A stretch of 64,000 nucleotides of DNA. Source: Eubacteriales bacterium. Lineage in GTDB: Bacteria > Bacillota > Clostridia > Lachnospirales > Lachnospiraceae. Made by a program: the position numbers and the translations under genes. Where the stretch lies: positions 1 to 64,000 of the forward strand of contig JAUNPK010000004.1 of assembly GCA_030536855.1 (NCBI GenBank). The letters run 5' to 3'. Below the pieces are notes generated by a model that was not told the DNA's origin, ran no database searches, and was given only the letters and a program-made list of their open reading frames with translations. Shown piece by piece: positions 18,255 to 28,356 of the stretch (its first letter is position 1; each line of letters opens with the position of its first letter).

Positions 18255-20240
18255 TTAAAGAGATTTAACAGCTTCTACTACATTTTCCACTGTAAATCCG
18301 AATTTTTTAAACAATTCTCCTGCTGGTCCTGAAGCTCCAAATCCCTCCATAGCAACAACTTTACCATCAAGTCCTACATACTTATACCATCCAAAGTCTG
18401 AAAGGGCCTCGACTGCAACTCTCTTTCTCACTTCCTTAGGAAGAACGCTCTCTTTGTACTCTGCAGACTGTATATCAAAAAGTTCCATACTTGGCATACT
18501 GACAACTCTTACATCAATTCCATCCTTTGCAAGCTCTGCCTTTGCATCAACTGCAAGACTTACCTCAGAACCACTGGCAATAATAATTGCATCAGGAATC
18601 TGTTTATCAGAATCATCAATTATATATCCACCTTTTAATGCATCCTTTGATGAACCAGGAATCTGTGGAAGATTCTGTCTTGTAAGAACAAGTCCTGTAG
18701 GCTCCTGTGCCTTGTCAACCGCGTACATCCATGCAGCTGCTGTCTCCACTCTGTCACAAGGTCTGAAAACAGTAAATCCAGGCATTGAACGGAATGCTGC
18801 AAGCTGTTCAACAGGCTCATGAGTAGGTCCATCCTCGCCTACACCAATACTGTCATGAGTGAAAATATATGTCAAAGGAAGCTTCATCAATGATGAAAGT
18901 CTAGCCATAGGCTTTGTGTAATCACTAAATACAAAAAATGTTGCAACAAAAGCTTTTAATCCACCATGAAGCACAATTCCGTTACCAATTGCTGCCATGG
19001 CCTGCTCTCTTACTCCAAAATGAAGATTTGTTCCTGCATAATTATCCTTAGAGAAATCTCCTGCATCCTTCATATTAGTCTTGTTAGACGGTGCAAGATC
19101 CGCAGAACCACCTATAAGATTAGGCATTGATTTCTTAATCATATTAAGAATTGTACCGCTTGTGCTTCTTGTAGCCTCTGGCTTATCACCCTTAGCCCAG
19201 TATTCCTCAGAATTAAACAGCTCTGACATATCAAATCCGTTAAAGTAGTTATCCCATAATTTCTTCATATCAGGATACTTCTCACAATATTTGGCAAACA
19301 TTGCATTCCATTCTTCTTCTGCCTTTGCCTTCTCTTTCCCAATGTTACGATAATTATCATAAACTTCCTCAGGAACCTCAAAATCATCTTTGCAAGGCCA
19401 ATCGATATTTTCCTTAAGTGCCGCAACATTATCAACACCCAAAGGCTCTCCGTGAGCACTTGCTTTTCCCTGTTTAGCAGGGCATCCAAATCCGATAAGT
19501 GTATTGACCTTAATTAATGAAGGTCTTTCCTTATCAGCCTTTGCAGCTTCAATAGCCCTGCCTATTTCTTCCAGATTATTTCCATCCTTAACTTCAATTG
19601 TCTGGAAACCAAATGCTTCAAATCTCTTCATAACATCTTCTGTGAAGGCAATGTCAGTACTTCCTTCAATAGAAATGTTATTGGAATCATATAATACGAT
19701 AAGTTTTGACAATCCTAGAGTTCCTGCAAGTGAAAATGCTTCTGATGAAATACCCTCCATCATGCATCCGTCTCCACCTAATACATAAGTATAATGGTCT
19801 ACTACCGGATATCCTTCTTTATTGAATAACGAAGAAAGATGTGCCTCAGCCATTGCCATACCTACAGCCATTGCCATACCCTGTCCTAAAGGACCTGTTG
19901 TAGCTTCAATTCCTATCGTATGTCCATACTCAGGGTGTCCCGGTGTTAAAGAACCCAGTTGTCTGAAATTCTTTACATCATCCAGAGAAAGATTACCTAC
20001 ACCAAAAAGATGCAGTAATGAATACAAGAGCATAGAACCATGTCCACCGGAAAGGATAAATCTGTCTCTGTTAACCCAGCCCGGATCTGCAGGATTATAA
20101 TTCATATGCTTTGCCCAAAGCTCGTATGCAGCAGGTGCTGCTCCCAATGGAAGTCCAGGGTGTCCTGAATTAGCCTTCTGAATCGCATCCGCTGATAATA
20201 CTCTAATTGCGTTTACCGACATCTCATCAATATTTGTCAT
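18255..20240 (-). CDS. tkt: Transketolase
   Basis: 661 residues, the full family length. Transfers two-carbon ketol units in the non-oxidative pentose phosphate pathway using thiamine diphosphate. N-terminal motifs are [32 protein letters not shown] and the TPP/Mg motif [15 protein letters not shown]; the pyrimidine domain has [15 protein letters not shown] with the catalytic Glu; the C-terminal domain follows. The ATG at 20240 is preferred because GGAGG is 5 nt upstream; an earlier ATG overlaps that ribosome site. It lies 81 bp downstream of the TPR/AAA-like gene. There is no sign of the split two-subunit form. Confidence 0.96.
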   Translation of the reverse strand: MTNIDEMSVNAIRVLSADAIQKANSGHPGLPLGAAPAAYELWAKHMNYNPADPGWVNRDRFILSGGHGSMLLYSLLHLFGVGNLSLDDVKNFRQLGSLTPGHPEYGHTIGIEATTGPLGQGMAMAVGMAMAEAHLSSLFNKEGYPVVDHYTYVLGGDGCMMEGISSEAFSLAGTLGLSKLIVLYDSNNISIEGSTDIAFTEDVMKRFEAFGFQTIEVKDGNNLEEIGRAIEAAKADKERPSLIKVNTLIGFGCPAKQGKASAHGEPLGVDNVAALKENIDWPCKDDFEVPEEVYDNYRNIGKEKAKAEEEWNAMFAKYCEKYPDMKKLWDNYFNGFDMSELFNSEEYWAKGDKPEATRSTSGTILNMIKKSMPNLIGGSADLAPSNKTNMKDAGDFSKDNYAGTNLHFGVREQAMAAIGNGIVLHGGLKAFVATFFVFSDYTKPMARLSSLMKLPLTYIFTHDSIGVGEDGPTHEPVEQLAAFRSMPGFTVFRPCDRVETAAAWMYAVDKAQEPTGLVLTRQNLPQIPGSSKDALKGGYIIDDSDKQIPDAIIIASGSEVSLAVDAKAELAKDGIDVRVVSMPSMELFDIQSAEYKESVLPKEVRKRVAVEALSDFGWYKYVGLDGKVVAMEGFGASGPAGELFKKFGFTVENVVEAVKSL

Positions 20241-20321
20241 CTCATCCTCCATCTGCTATTAAAATGATGTATAGCTAGTATTGTTGTTGTATTAATAAGA
20301 CCCTGTTACTAACTTGCAACA

Positions 20322-23066
20322 TTAACGGTCTTTAAAATCTGCTTCTGTAAGGAAGATAACGTCTCCGTTTTCTCCCCGCTTCTTCTTTAATCCGCCGAAG
20401 AATCTTCTGGAAGCTCTCTTCTCAGAATTTACAATTGCCTGATTAATAATATCCTTTATGTCATCAAGATTAATACTGTCACTGTCACTATGAATCTTAT
20501 CAATCTTCAGATACAGCTCCAACAAAGCACTGTCGTCAACTTCATATTTTCTCTTTCTTGCAAATCTCTTTGCCATATCAACAAGTTCGTTAACCGTATA
20601 CTGCTTTAATGTAATTCTGTGATTAAATGTATTGGCAAGTTCCGGATTGAAGTTAAGTAATACATTTATCTCTGCATCCGAATCTTCAAATATTACCACC
20701 ATTCTGTCTGTATCCTGCTCAAGGCAGTTAATAATCTCATTTACTCTCTTTGGCTGGATAGAACCTGCTCCCTCAACAATCAGGGCTGTTCCTCTCAACT
20801 TAGTCATTGCCTTTGCAATACCACGCTGATTGATACTCTCTCCTGATGTCTTTGCTATCTTCTTAGGCTTGTCAGGGTAGAGATAATTCAATGCCCTTAC
20901 TATCGTTCTCGCCAGATCTGTCTTGTCAGAGCTTGTGTTTCCGGAAATGATAATATTTCCACGTGATGAAGTTGTAAGTTGCATTTCCTCATCAATAGAT
21001 TCCATAAGTTCGGCTATCTGCGACTCAACTCCCGGCATTTCTTTATATTTTCTAAATATCTTTGCAAGCTCACCTGTTAATTTCTTCTCAGCCCCATCAT
21101 CTGAAGAACTCTTGTCTGTTTTCTTAAACGCCGTATTCTTTTCCGGTACTACAACATCAGCTTTTACCTGGCTTTCAACATTTTCCTCTGTTGCAGCTGT
21201 TTCCTCTTCAATAATTTGACTAACATTGTTAATCATTTCATCATTCACTGTTGGAATAGGTGATGTAACAAGCATAACCTCATCTGTAGTCTCGGAATTT
21301 ACTTCTACATGATTTTTATTAATAGTATTCTTCGCAGCTTCCTGCTCCAGCTTTAAGGCTGCCTTTCCTGTTCTCATTGCAAGATCTCTCTTAACAGCCC
21401 CAAGGATAACTTCTGCCTCAGCAAGTCTCTTAGCTTCTCTTTCGTCAAATTCTTTGCCTTTACTTTGAGCCTCTGCCTTCTTCTCTGCAATTATCTTCTC
21501 GTAAGCAGCACTCTTTTCGTCCTTTTCATCCAGCATACGCTCAAGCTCTGCCTTCGAAAATTCTCTTGTATCCTGCTTACCGTATTTCTCTTCTCTTACA
21601 GATTCCATCCAATCAGAAAGACTTAACTGTCCTTCTATTTGTTCGTCTTCTGTCGCATTTTCTACAACATTTTCTTTGTTTGAAACGATTTTGGCTGCTG
21701 CATCAGCTTCTAATTCATTGGATGGCTTTAAGACCTTCTCTTCCTCTTCTTCTGCCATAATATCTGTCATATGGCTGGCTATTTCCATCTGAAGGTTCTG
21801 AGTGTCATAGAGATTATAATCAGGAACCTGTACCTCTATCTCCATTGACTCTGCTTGTTTATTAATTCTCTCCTCAACAGCTCTTCTGGCCTCTTCTTCA
21901 TCCTCTTTATTAATCTTCTCGTAATTATTTTCTATATTCTTCTTTGCATTAGCAATTAATTCCTTAAGAGAAATGGATGCTTTGTTCATACCATCCTCAA
22001 AATCAGCCTTACCCTGTGTAGTGGTAGTAAAGTTGAGTTTCGGTTTCTTTACCTTAATTCCTGCCTCCTCATCCCCTTCAAACTCCATATCAGAAAGGAA
22101 TTTCTTGTCAACTTTGTCTGTCTTCTTTGTCACCGGCATTTCTGCCTTCATCACAGGATGTGAGGTTTCATCACTACGAGACCTCTCACTTTTTTCCAAT
22201 GCCTTTACGATAAATTCCTTTATGCCATCATTGTCTACAGTGCTGTCATTCTTAACAAGATCCATTGAAAATGGGCTTTCTTCCTCTTCTACACGACCTG
22301 TCTTAAGATTATCACTCACATTTGTATTATCACTGATATTTTCTTTAATATCTTCATTAAGAAGTTCTTCAACTTCATCATTCTTGAGACGTGCAAGCTC
22401 CTGCTGCTGCTTAAAGAGTTCTTCCTTGTTAGCCTCAACATCTTCTTTTCTATTCTTTACATCTTCAAGAATCTTCTTCTGGGTATTAGTAAGATCAACG
22501 TTTAGTTCTGTCTTTAACTGAACAGCTTTCTCTACATATATGCCATCCTGAAACCATAAAACCAGATTATCACAAGTCCTTATACATTCTTCCTTACGAC
22601 CTGTCTTATAGTAGAGCTTTGCCAGCTCATACATATACTTCTCATCTATTTCCTGCTCTTTATATTCCTCTAATATTTCAACCAGTTCGTTATCCGATGC
22701 CCTCTCCGCTCTTCTGAGATCATACAGAAGAATATATTTATTGACATCATGAGCTGAAATCTTAGCATATTCTTCATAAAGTTCATGGGCATTTTCAAAA
22801 TCGCCAACCTTTATGAAAAATTCAGTGAGTTTATATACCAGTTTTCTTCCTCCAAGATTGCGGTTGTAAGCTAAGATTGCCATATCTCTGGCTTCCTCAT
22901 AATCTCCGGCTGCTTCCTGCACATTAATTATTGTTGCAAGAGTTGCCCAATCCTTTACTTTATTCCAATTCATGGACTTTGCAATTGCTGATGCTTCTTT
23001 ATATTCCTTCTTAGCTGCCAGCTTTTTTATCTGTTCCAGCTTTATATTAAACTCATATTTATCCAC
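20322..23066 (-). CDS. TPR protein with degenerate AAA-type C-terminal domain
   Basis: About 914 residues. Residues 1-215 are helical TPR-like pairs (KEYKEASAIAKSMNW, GDFENAHELYEEYAKI, GRKEECIRTCDNL). A long Lys/Glu-rich, mostly disordered or coiled middle follows (215-650). The C-terminal third resembles a CbbX/SpoVK-like AAA domain with altered catalytic motifs: Walker A reads SGNTSSDKT (Asp for the usual Gly before Lys), and the Walker B position reads TALIVEGAG without the Asp-Glu pair. It ends in an Arg/Lys-rich tail. A GTG at 23066 with GGAGG 8 nt upstream is the best start. It follows the SMC gene by 130 bp, where a JetD nuclease would sit in a Wadjet operon. I do not know its function; a scaffold or partner of the SMC complex is inference. 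Confidence 0.75.
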   Translation of the reverse strand: MDKYEFNIKLEQIKKLAAKKEYKEASAIAKSMNWNKVKDWATLATIINVQEAAGDYEEARDMAILAYNRNLGGRKLVYKLTEFFIKVGDFENAHELYEEYAKISAHDVNKYILLYDLRRAERASDNELVEILEEYKEQEIDEKYMYELAKLYYKTGRKEECIRTCDNLVLWFQDGIYVEKAVQLKTELNVDLTNTQKKILEDVKNRKEDVEANKEELFKQQQELARLKNDEVEELLNEDIKENISDNTNVSDNLKTGRVEEEESPFSMDLVKNDSTVDNDGIKEFIVKALEKSERSRSDETSHPVMKAEMPVTKKTDKVDKKFLSDMEFEGDEEAGIKVKKPKLNFTTTTQGKADFEDGMNKASISLKELIANAKKNIENNYEKINKEDEEEARRAVEERINKQAESMEIEVQVPDYNLYDTQNLQMEIASHMTDIMAEEEEEKVLKPSNELEADAAAKIVSNKENVVENATEDEQIEGQLSLSDWMESVREEKYGKQDTREFSKAELERMLDEKDEKSAAYEKIIAEKKAEAQSKGKEFDEREAKRLAEAEVILGAVKRDLAMRTGKAALKLEQEAAKNTINKNHVEVNSETTDEVMLVTSPIPTVNDEMINNVSQIIEEETAATEENVESQVKADVVVPEKNTAFKKTDKSSSDDGAEKKLTGELAKIFRKYKEMPGVESQIAELMESIDEEMQLTTSSRGNIIISGNTSSDKTDLARTIVRALNYLYPDKPKKIAKTSGESINQRGIAKAMTKLRGTALIVEGAGSIQPKRVNEIINCLEQDTDRMVVIFEDSDAEINVLLNFNPELANTFNHRITLKQYTVNELVDMAKRFARKRKYEVDDSALLELYLKIDKIHSDSDSINLDDIKDIINQAIVNSEKRASRRFFGGLKKKRGENGDVIFLTEADFKDR

Positions 23067-23196
23067 CTTTAAGACCTCCACCTTTTCTATGAATTAATTC
23101 CTCATATCACAGTGTAATCTTTATACATACACGTCATAAGTTTATCACAGCAAAACATCATTGTAAACTTTTCTTACCTAATCACATATCAACAAA

Positions 23197-26100
23197 TCAC
23201 ATATTTGAAAAATCAAACACAGCCTGCTCGTAATCCATTCTGGTATATTCCAGTTCAGATTCCTTGGTGTTGCTGTAATAATCAACTACCACCGTCTGCT
23301 GCCTGTTATCTGCCAGTTTCTGTCCAAGAATATAATTCACATCAAATCTTCCTGTTATGGCAGGTGTTGCTCCTCTCGCAGGTACAATAAGCTGAACATG
23401 ATTTGTTGCAAGAAGCTTAAATATAGGCTCCCATATATATATATCTTTTGCAGCTCCAAAAGGATTATCAATAAAAATTGTTTTTCCCACAGTGCCACCA
23501 TCCGGATTAACAGTATTCATATTAGATATATAATTAATAACAGCTATTAAAAACTGAATATATATACCCTGTGATTGACCTGTTGAGCCTACTGCCTCCT
23601 CATATCTTAAGTATCTGCTCTGATCCTTAATTCGCTCTCTCTTGTACAGATTAATTCTGATAGAATTCATATCCGTTACAATAACTGAGAATAAACGCTT
23701 CCATGTGAGCCTGTTTCTTATATACTTAAGTCTCTCCTGTGCATCTTTAAAGCTCTCAGCAATCACTATTGTCTCATCTATATATGATGCCATTCTCTCC
23801 TTGTAAAGTTCTTCCTTGATGTAAGGAATCTGCAGACCAATAATTGATATCTGCTCATTATCAAGGGTAATATTGGAAATTTTAGGAAGTCTGTCCAATT
23901 CTGTTTTTATGTTGCAACAAATCTGAACGCATCTGTTCTCAAAATTATCCTTAATACGCTCCATATCTTCGATGCCCTTGTGGATTCTGCTTTTTTCCAG
24001 CTTAATAAATGTGTTGGTTTCCGTAAGGGAATTAATAAGCACTTCAGTTTTTTCCACATTTTCCGGAAAACTCATGGAAATCTTAATTTCTGATGCCAAA
24101 TCCGATGCATCGAATCCTGTAAGCAAATCTATAAGTTTCTGCTTATTTTTTGTAAACTCTTCCGTCTTTTTATATTCAAGCTTGATTAAAGATGAGTATT
24201 CCTTAGAAACCGCCTCGTAATCAGAAAGTTTTACCTCTTTGGAAATTACTGTATCATCCGAGATTTCATCCATAACTTCCATTCCTGCATCTCTGACAAT
24301 TCTCTCCAAATCTCTCTCCCATAACATAAGGTCTCTGAGACTATCAGCCAGCGATTTCTTTTTGGAATCCTGTGTCTTAATATTTTCTTCAAGTTTTTTT
24401 ATGAGTACCTTGTGCTGCTCAATAAAACTCTCCGGATTATCACAATCGAACTCCCGGTATTCTCCATATTTTTCTTCAATCTGATTAATACCATGGGCAA
24501 TACTTCCCTCAAGCCTGTTGTAAAGTGCTTCCTGTGATTCCAGTTCCTCATCATCACTTTCATATGCCTTCAAAATCTCTGCCAACTCTGCCTTTATTTC
24601 TCTGAATATTCTGCCCTCTGTCTTTGAAAGCTCGCCTTTTTCAAACATAGCTTTAACAGCTTCAAAATCACAGTCTCTATATTCAATAGACTCTTTACAC
24701 TTTGTCATAGACGATTTAAGGTGATTTAATAAGGCTTCCTTATCTGCCACATCAGAATTCCTTCCGGCAAGGGCACTCTTTAATCCAAAGAATCGTCTGG
24801 AAATTCCTTCACTGTCATCAGCATACTTTATTAGCTCATCATTAACTTCCACAGACTCGTCATAATAAGGAGCATAATCGTTTTCCCACAAGGATTTAAG
24901 CTTATTAATTCCATCTTCAATAGACTGTGCATAATTAACCGCTTCTGTGTACTCCCTTGATAAACTATTGTATTTATCCTCAAGTTCATCTTTCAACATC
25001 TGAGCTTTTTGTCTCTTAATGTCCGATTCTTTCAAATCTTTATAATCCTGCGTAAGTTTATCGTTAATCCTTGATGCTTGACTTAATCCATCAAACTGCT
25101 TTTCTGCATGGCTTACCTTTGTTTCCAGATTACCAATTTCATAATCCTGGTTATTTCTTATATCATTAAGACTTTTAAGTTCTTCCCGGCAATCAAGAAC
25201 AATCTGATTTTCCTCCTGTATACGATTTTCTATTTCCTGAATGGTGCTGCTTAAATCCGCGCTCTTATAAATTGCAATGTACTGAAGAACAAATGTGTAA
25301 TCAGACCATACCAGCTTCATTCTATCATCCCATTTTTCAAGGGAAGCTTTAGCAGTCTCAAGCTCTTCTTCTGCCATCTTTATTTCAGTTTCAAGCCTTG
25401 TATCATCCCTAAGAAAATTCATGTCCTTAAGACCAAATACAATAAGATCCTTATTAACTTCAAGTTTGGTATCATAAAGCACCTGTTCACTTATAACCGG
25501 ATATATATTGGCTCCACGTCCATAATTTCCAATGGTTTCGTCAGCCTTCACCCTTTCAAAATCATTTTTGATTATGAATCCGTACTCTACAAACGGCGCT
25601 CTCTTTAAGACATCTCTCTTCTGTCCCGGATTGAGTTCTCTGAACCACTCATGACCTTCTACTACATCATCACCGTATGCCAAAACAAGGTATTCCTTGA
25701 ACTTATCTCTCTCCTTATCCCTGCACACATAAGTTCCTTCTTTGGCATTACTGATAAATGATTCAAGACTGCTTACCTCACTATAGATTTCATTATAATC
25801 CTTCTCCATATGACGGTAAGCATCAAGGATTACCCTATCAAGACCGTTAGCCGGCTCTGCTCCGTATACTGAAACAATCTGTTCCAGTTTTTTCTCATTG
25901 TCCCGGCTGCTTATGTTATTTTCTTTCAGTTTTTCAGCCTGATTATCAAGCATATTAATGCATATCTGTGCCGCATTTATTTTTTCATTACACCGGCTTA
26001 TACTTCTGATTGTCTCATCTTTCTCTATATGCGCTTTATGGAGTTCTTCCTTAAGCTCATCAATCTCGGCTTTTACAGATACCATATCCTTCCGGGCGTT

Positions 26101-27639
26101 ATCTGCCACAAGAATGCCGTACTCTGATGTTAAAACACTAAGTTCCTTTTCCAGCGTCTTAATGCTCTCCTCTATATGCTCCTTAAAACCTGAAAGCAGC
26201 GCCCACTGTGTCTGAGCCTGTTCCATCTCAGACTTAGCATCATCCATAGAAACCCTACTTCTTACAACATTATTATCAGCAATTGCTTTCTTTTCTTCTG
26301 CAAGTCTTAAATCTCTGTCAAAAATATTCTTGTAAAGCTTTGCCAGTGCCTTAAGTTCCCCAGTTATGTCATCTTCCTGTCTTAATCGGTTATCCAGAGC
26401 TACTGTTATTTCTTTGAAGGATTTTTCGTAAGAAATGTAATCGTCATAATCATTTGCCGATTCCAGCAATGCAATTTTCTTTCTTAATTCTTCAATGCCC
26501 TTACCCTTCTGTTCCTTCTTTTTCTCTGTTTCCTGTACAAGGGCTTCCATTCCGGCAAGTGACTTCTTCTCAAGCATAATTTCAGCTACAGCTATAGCCT
26601 CTTTTTCCTTCAGGAGTTCCCCTGCCATTTTATTCTTTAACTGCTCTAACTTGGCTGTTTCCTCTTCCTTATCTTTGCAGGCAGCTTTGGCTGCAATAAG
26701 AAGGTTATATAACTGCTTCTGAAGATTTTCTTTTCTTTCATAAAATTCTTTAAAAGAATCAACATATTCCTTGAAATTATCGATAGCTGCAATCTGACTG
26801 TCATAAGAGCTTATCTGATTATGTTTCCTTGAAAGTTCAATAAGCTTGTCCTTAATATCAAGTAAAGTCTTGGCCATTCTGCCTTCATCATTATCCACAG
26901 AAAGCCTGTTATTATAAGACTTCTGAATAATCTCCTCTATAAAGAGATCCTCCACAACCTTACGGCTGGTCTTGTAATTAGACTCAAAATATGTTCTCAC
27001 ATGTCCTTCGGTCTTATTTATTCCTCTTACAATTTCCCATGCACTTTCAAATATTCCATAACGGCTTATGAAAGTCTGATAATCTCCCTTTCTGTCGAAT
27101 ATCTGAACTCTTACATTAAAATCTTTCTTTTCAAGATCCCTGAGGTAAGCTTTTAAACCGTTGTAGGTTATTCGCTCTCCATTTGAAGACAGCGGGAGAT
27201 TTTTAATATCGTTATCACCAAATTCCCTATAAAAAATGCAGTAGTTAAAATATTCCACTCCTGCACCGGAACCAGCTGCTGCCGTACTGATTTCCTCATC
27301 ATCTTCAGACTGTCTGCCCTTCCTTGCACAGAATCCGGTTGTCATATATTTGAAACCGTCCTTCTGATAGCACGAATCAAGCTTCCACTCTACCAGCGAA
27401 TGAATGCAGGTGTTACCGCCGCCCTGACGGAAAAGCTTTTCAATAGGCTGTTTATCGTCAAGAGTACAATTAGGTATCATATTCTGCAAAAGAAGCAACA
27501 TAAGCAGACTCTTACCACCACCGTTGGCAAGATCATATATGGTATTTCTGCAGTTAAAACGCATTACAAAATCGTCATAAAACTGTGTACCAAAATTATA
27601 TTTAACATTGTTAACCCTGATTCTGTTAATCTGTGGCAT
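23197..27639 (-). CDS. SMC-like ATPase of a Jet/Mks-type complex (JetC-like)
   Basis: 1480 residues with SMC layout: an N-terminal head with Walker A LANGGGKSLLM (about 38-48), very long Glu/Lys-rich coiled coils with a hinge-like globular region around 600-760, and a C-terminal head. Near 1350 is the signature-like GSTGQSQGIYIQFL; near 1386 the Walker B reads IFIDNPFGA, with Asn where SMC and ABC proteins carry catalytic Glu. These proteins extrude or bridge DNA in chromosome organisation or plasmid defence. The ATG at 27639 is 5 nt after GGAGG. It overlaps the upstream JetB-like gene by 14 nt, so translation is coupled. It sits downstream of recR, which argues for a resident role. Confidence 0.85.
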   Translation of the reverse strand: MPQINRIRVNNVKYNFGTQFYDDFVMRFNCRNTIYDLANGGGKSLLMLLLLQNMIPNCTLDDKQPIEKLFRQGGGNTCIHSLVEWKLDSCYQKDGFKYMTTGFCARKGRQSEDDEEISTAAAGSGAGVEYFNYCIFYREFGDNDIKNLPLSSNGERITYNGLKAYLRDLEKKDFNVRVQIFDRKGDYQTFISRYGIFESAWEIVRGINKTEGHVRTYFESNYKTSRKVVEDLFIEEIIQKSYNNRLSVDNDEGRMAKTLLDIKDKLIELSRKHNQISSYDSQIAAIDNFKEYVDSFKEFYERKENLQKQLYNLLIAAKAACKDKEEETAKLEQLKNKMAGELLKEKEAIAVAEIMLEKKSLAGMEALVQETEKKKEQKGKGIEELRKKIALLESANDYDDYISYEKSFKEITVALDNRLRQEDDITGELKALAKLYKNIFDRDLRLAEEKKAIADNNVVRSRVSMDDAKSEMEQAQTQWALLSGFKEHIEESIKTLEKELSVLTSEYGILVADNARKDMVSVKAEIDELKEELHKAHIEKDETIRSISRCNEKINAAQICINMLDNQAEKLKENNISSRDNEKKLEQIVSVYGAEPANGLDRVILDAYRHMEKDYNEIYSEVSSLESFISNAKEGTYVCRDKERDKFKEYLVLAYGDDVVEGHEWFRELNPGQKRDVLKRAPFVEYGFIIKNDFERVKADETIGNYGRGANIYPVISEQVLYDTKLEVNKDLIVFGLKDMNFLRDDTRLETEIKMAEEELETAKASLEKWDDRMKLVWSDYTFVLQYIAIYKSADLSSTIQEIENRIQEENQIVLDCREELKSLNDIRNNQDYEIGNLETKVSHAEKQFDGLSQASRINDKLTQDYKDLKESDIKRQKAQMLKDELEDKYNSLSREYTEAVNYAQSIEDGINKLKSLWENDYAPYYDESVEVNDELIKYADDSEGISRRFFGLKSALAGRNSDVADKEALLNHLKSSMTKCKESIEYRDCDFEAVKAMFEKGELSKTEGRIFREIKAELAEILKAYESDDEELESQEALYNRLEGSIAHGINQIEEKYGEYREFDCDNPESFIEQHKVLIKKLEENIKTQDSKKKSLADSLRDLMLWERDLERIVRDAGMEVMDEISDDTVISKEVKLSDYEAVSKEYSSLIKLEYKKTEEFTKNKQKLIDLLTGFDASDLASEIKISMSFPENVEKTEVLINSLTETNTFIKLEKSRIHKGIEDMERIKDNFENRCVQICCNIKTELDRLPKISNITLDNEQISIIGLQIPYIKEELYKERMASYIDETIVIAESFKDAQERLKYIRNRLTWKRLFSVIVTDMNSIRINLYKRERIKDQSRYLRYEEAVGSTGQSQGIYIQFLIAVINYISNMNTVNPDGGTVGKTIFIDNPFGAAKDIYIWEPIFKLLATNHVQLIVPARGATPAITGRFDVNYILGQKLADNRQQTVVVDYYSNTKESELEYTRMDYEQAVFDFSNM

Positions 27640-28342
27640 TGTTACCTCCATTCATCAGTTGTGCAAAACGTCCCTTATAATCATCAAAATAATTTTCTAT
27701 CAGACTTCTGAATCGGTCTGTAGGATAAAATCTTGCTGACGATTCCATCAAAAGCTTTTGGGAAACAAGGAAATTAAGTACTGTCTTTACAAAACCTGAC
27801 TTGGAGTTCCTTGCTGCTCTTAACCCCGTCTGGTCTTCTACGGTAGTCACCGGAAGCTCATCCCAGCTTAAAGCAATCTGCTTAAAGCTGTTCTCCTCTA
27901 TGTCATCCATTATAAGTCCCTGGGTTCTGTCAATAATTCCTACTGTAGATTTATCAACACTGTTTATAACATCCTCCACCCTGATAAACTCTGCATATGT
28001 AGAACTCATAGTATCGGAGTAAAATTCCGTAATTATATTGTAAATAACAAAATACGCAAGATATAACTCCTTATTGACCTTAAGTCCCATCTCCTTACGC
28101 AGTTCCTCATTAGAGTAGCCGAATACCCTATTGTTATCCCCCGTACTCACATAAAGACCGTTGTTATATTCATAAATATTAAGATTAAATTTTTTCAGGG
28201 ACATATGAACAATGTCATACACCTCAGCATTGGTATTATATTCCTGATAAAGAGCGGAGTTACTTCCTGACTCATTAACATCTTCCCCCATAATTAGCTT
28301 TGATACTATATCCAAAGCTCTGTCAAGATTTCTATTTTCCAT
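27626..28342 (-). CDS. JetB/MksE-like accessory subunit
   Basis: 238 residues, mostly helical, with a C-terminal winged-helix-like end (FVKTVLNFLVSQKLLMESSARFYPTDRF). The position between a kleisin-like and an SMC-like gene and the size match the MukE/MksE/JetB subunit (I recall family label DUF6063, not checked). It starts with AGGT close before the ATG, 14 bp after the previous gene, and overlaps the SMC gene at its end. The role, binding the kleisin and modulating the ATPase heads, is inferred from context. Confidence 0.7.
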   Translation of the reverse strand: MENRNLDRALDIVSKLIMGEDVNESGSNSALYQEYNTNAEVYDIVHMSLKKFNLNIYEYNNGLYVSTGDNNRVFGYSNEELRKEMGLKVNKELYLAYFVIYNIITEFYSDTMSSTYAEFIRVEDVINSVDKSTVGIIDRTQGLIMDDIEENSFKQIALSWDELPVTTVEDQTGLRAARNSKSGFVKTVLNFLVSQKLLMESSARFYPTDRFRSLIENYFDDYKGRFAQLMNGGNNATD

Positions 28343-28356
28343 AAATACCTGTACCT

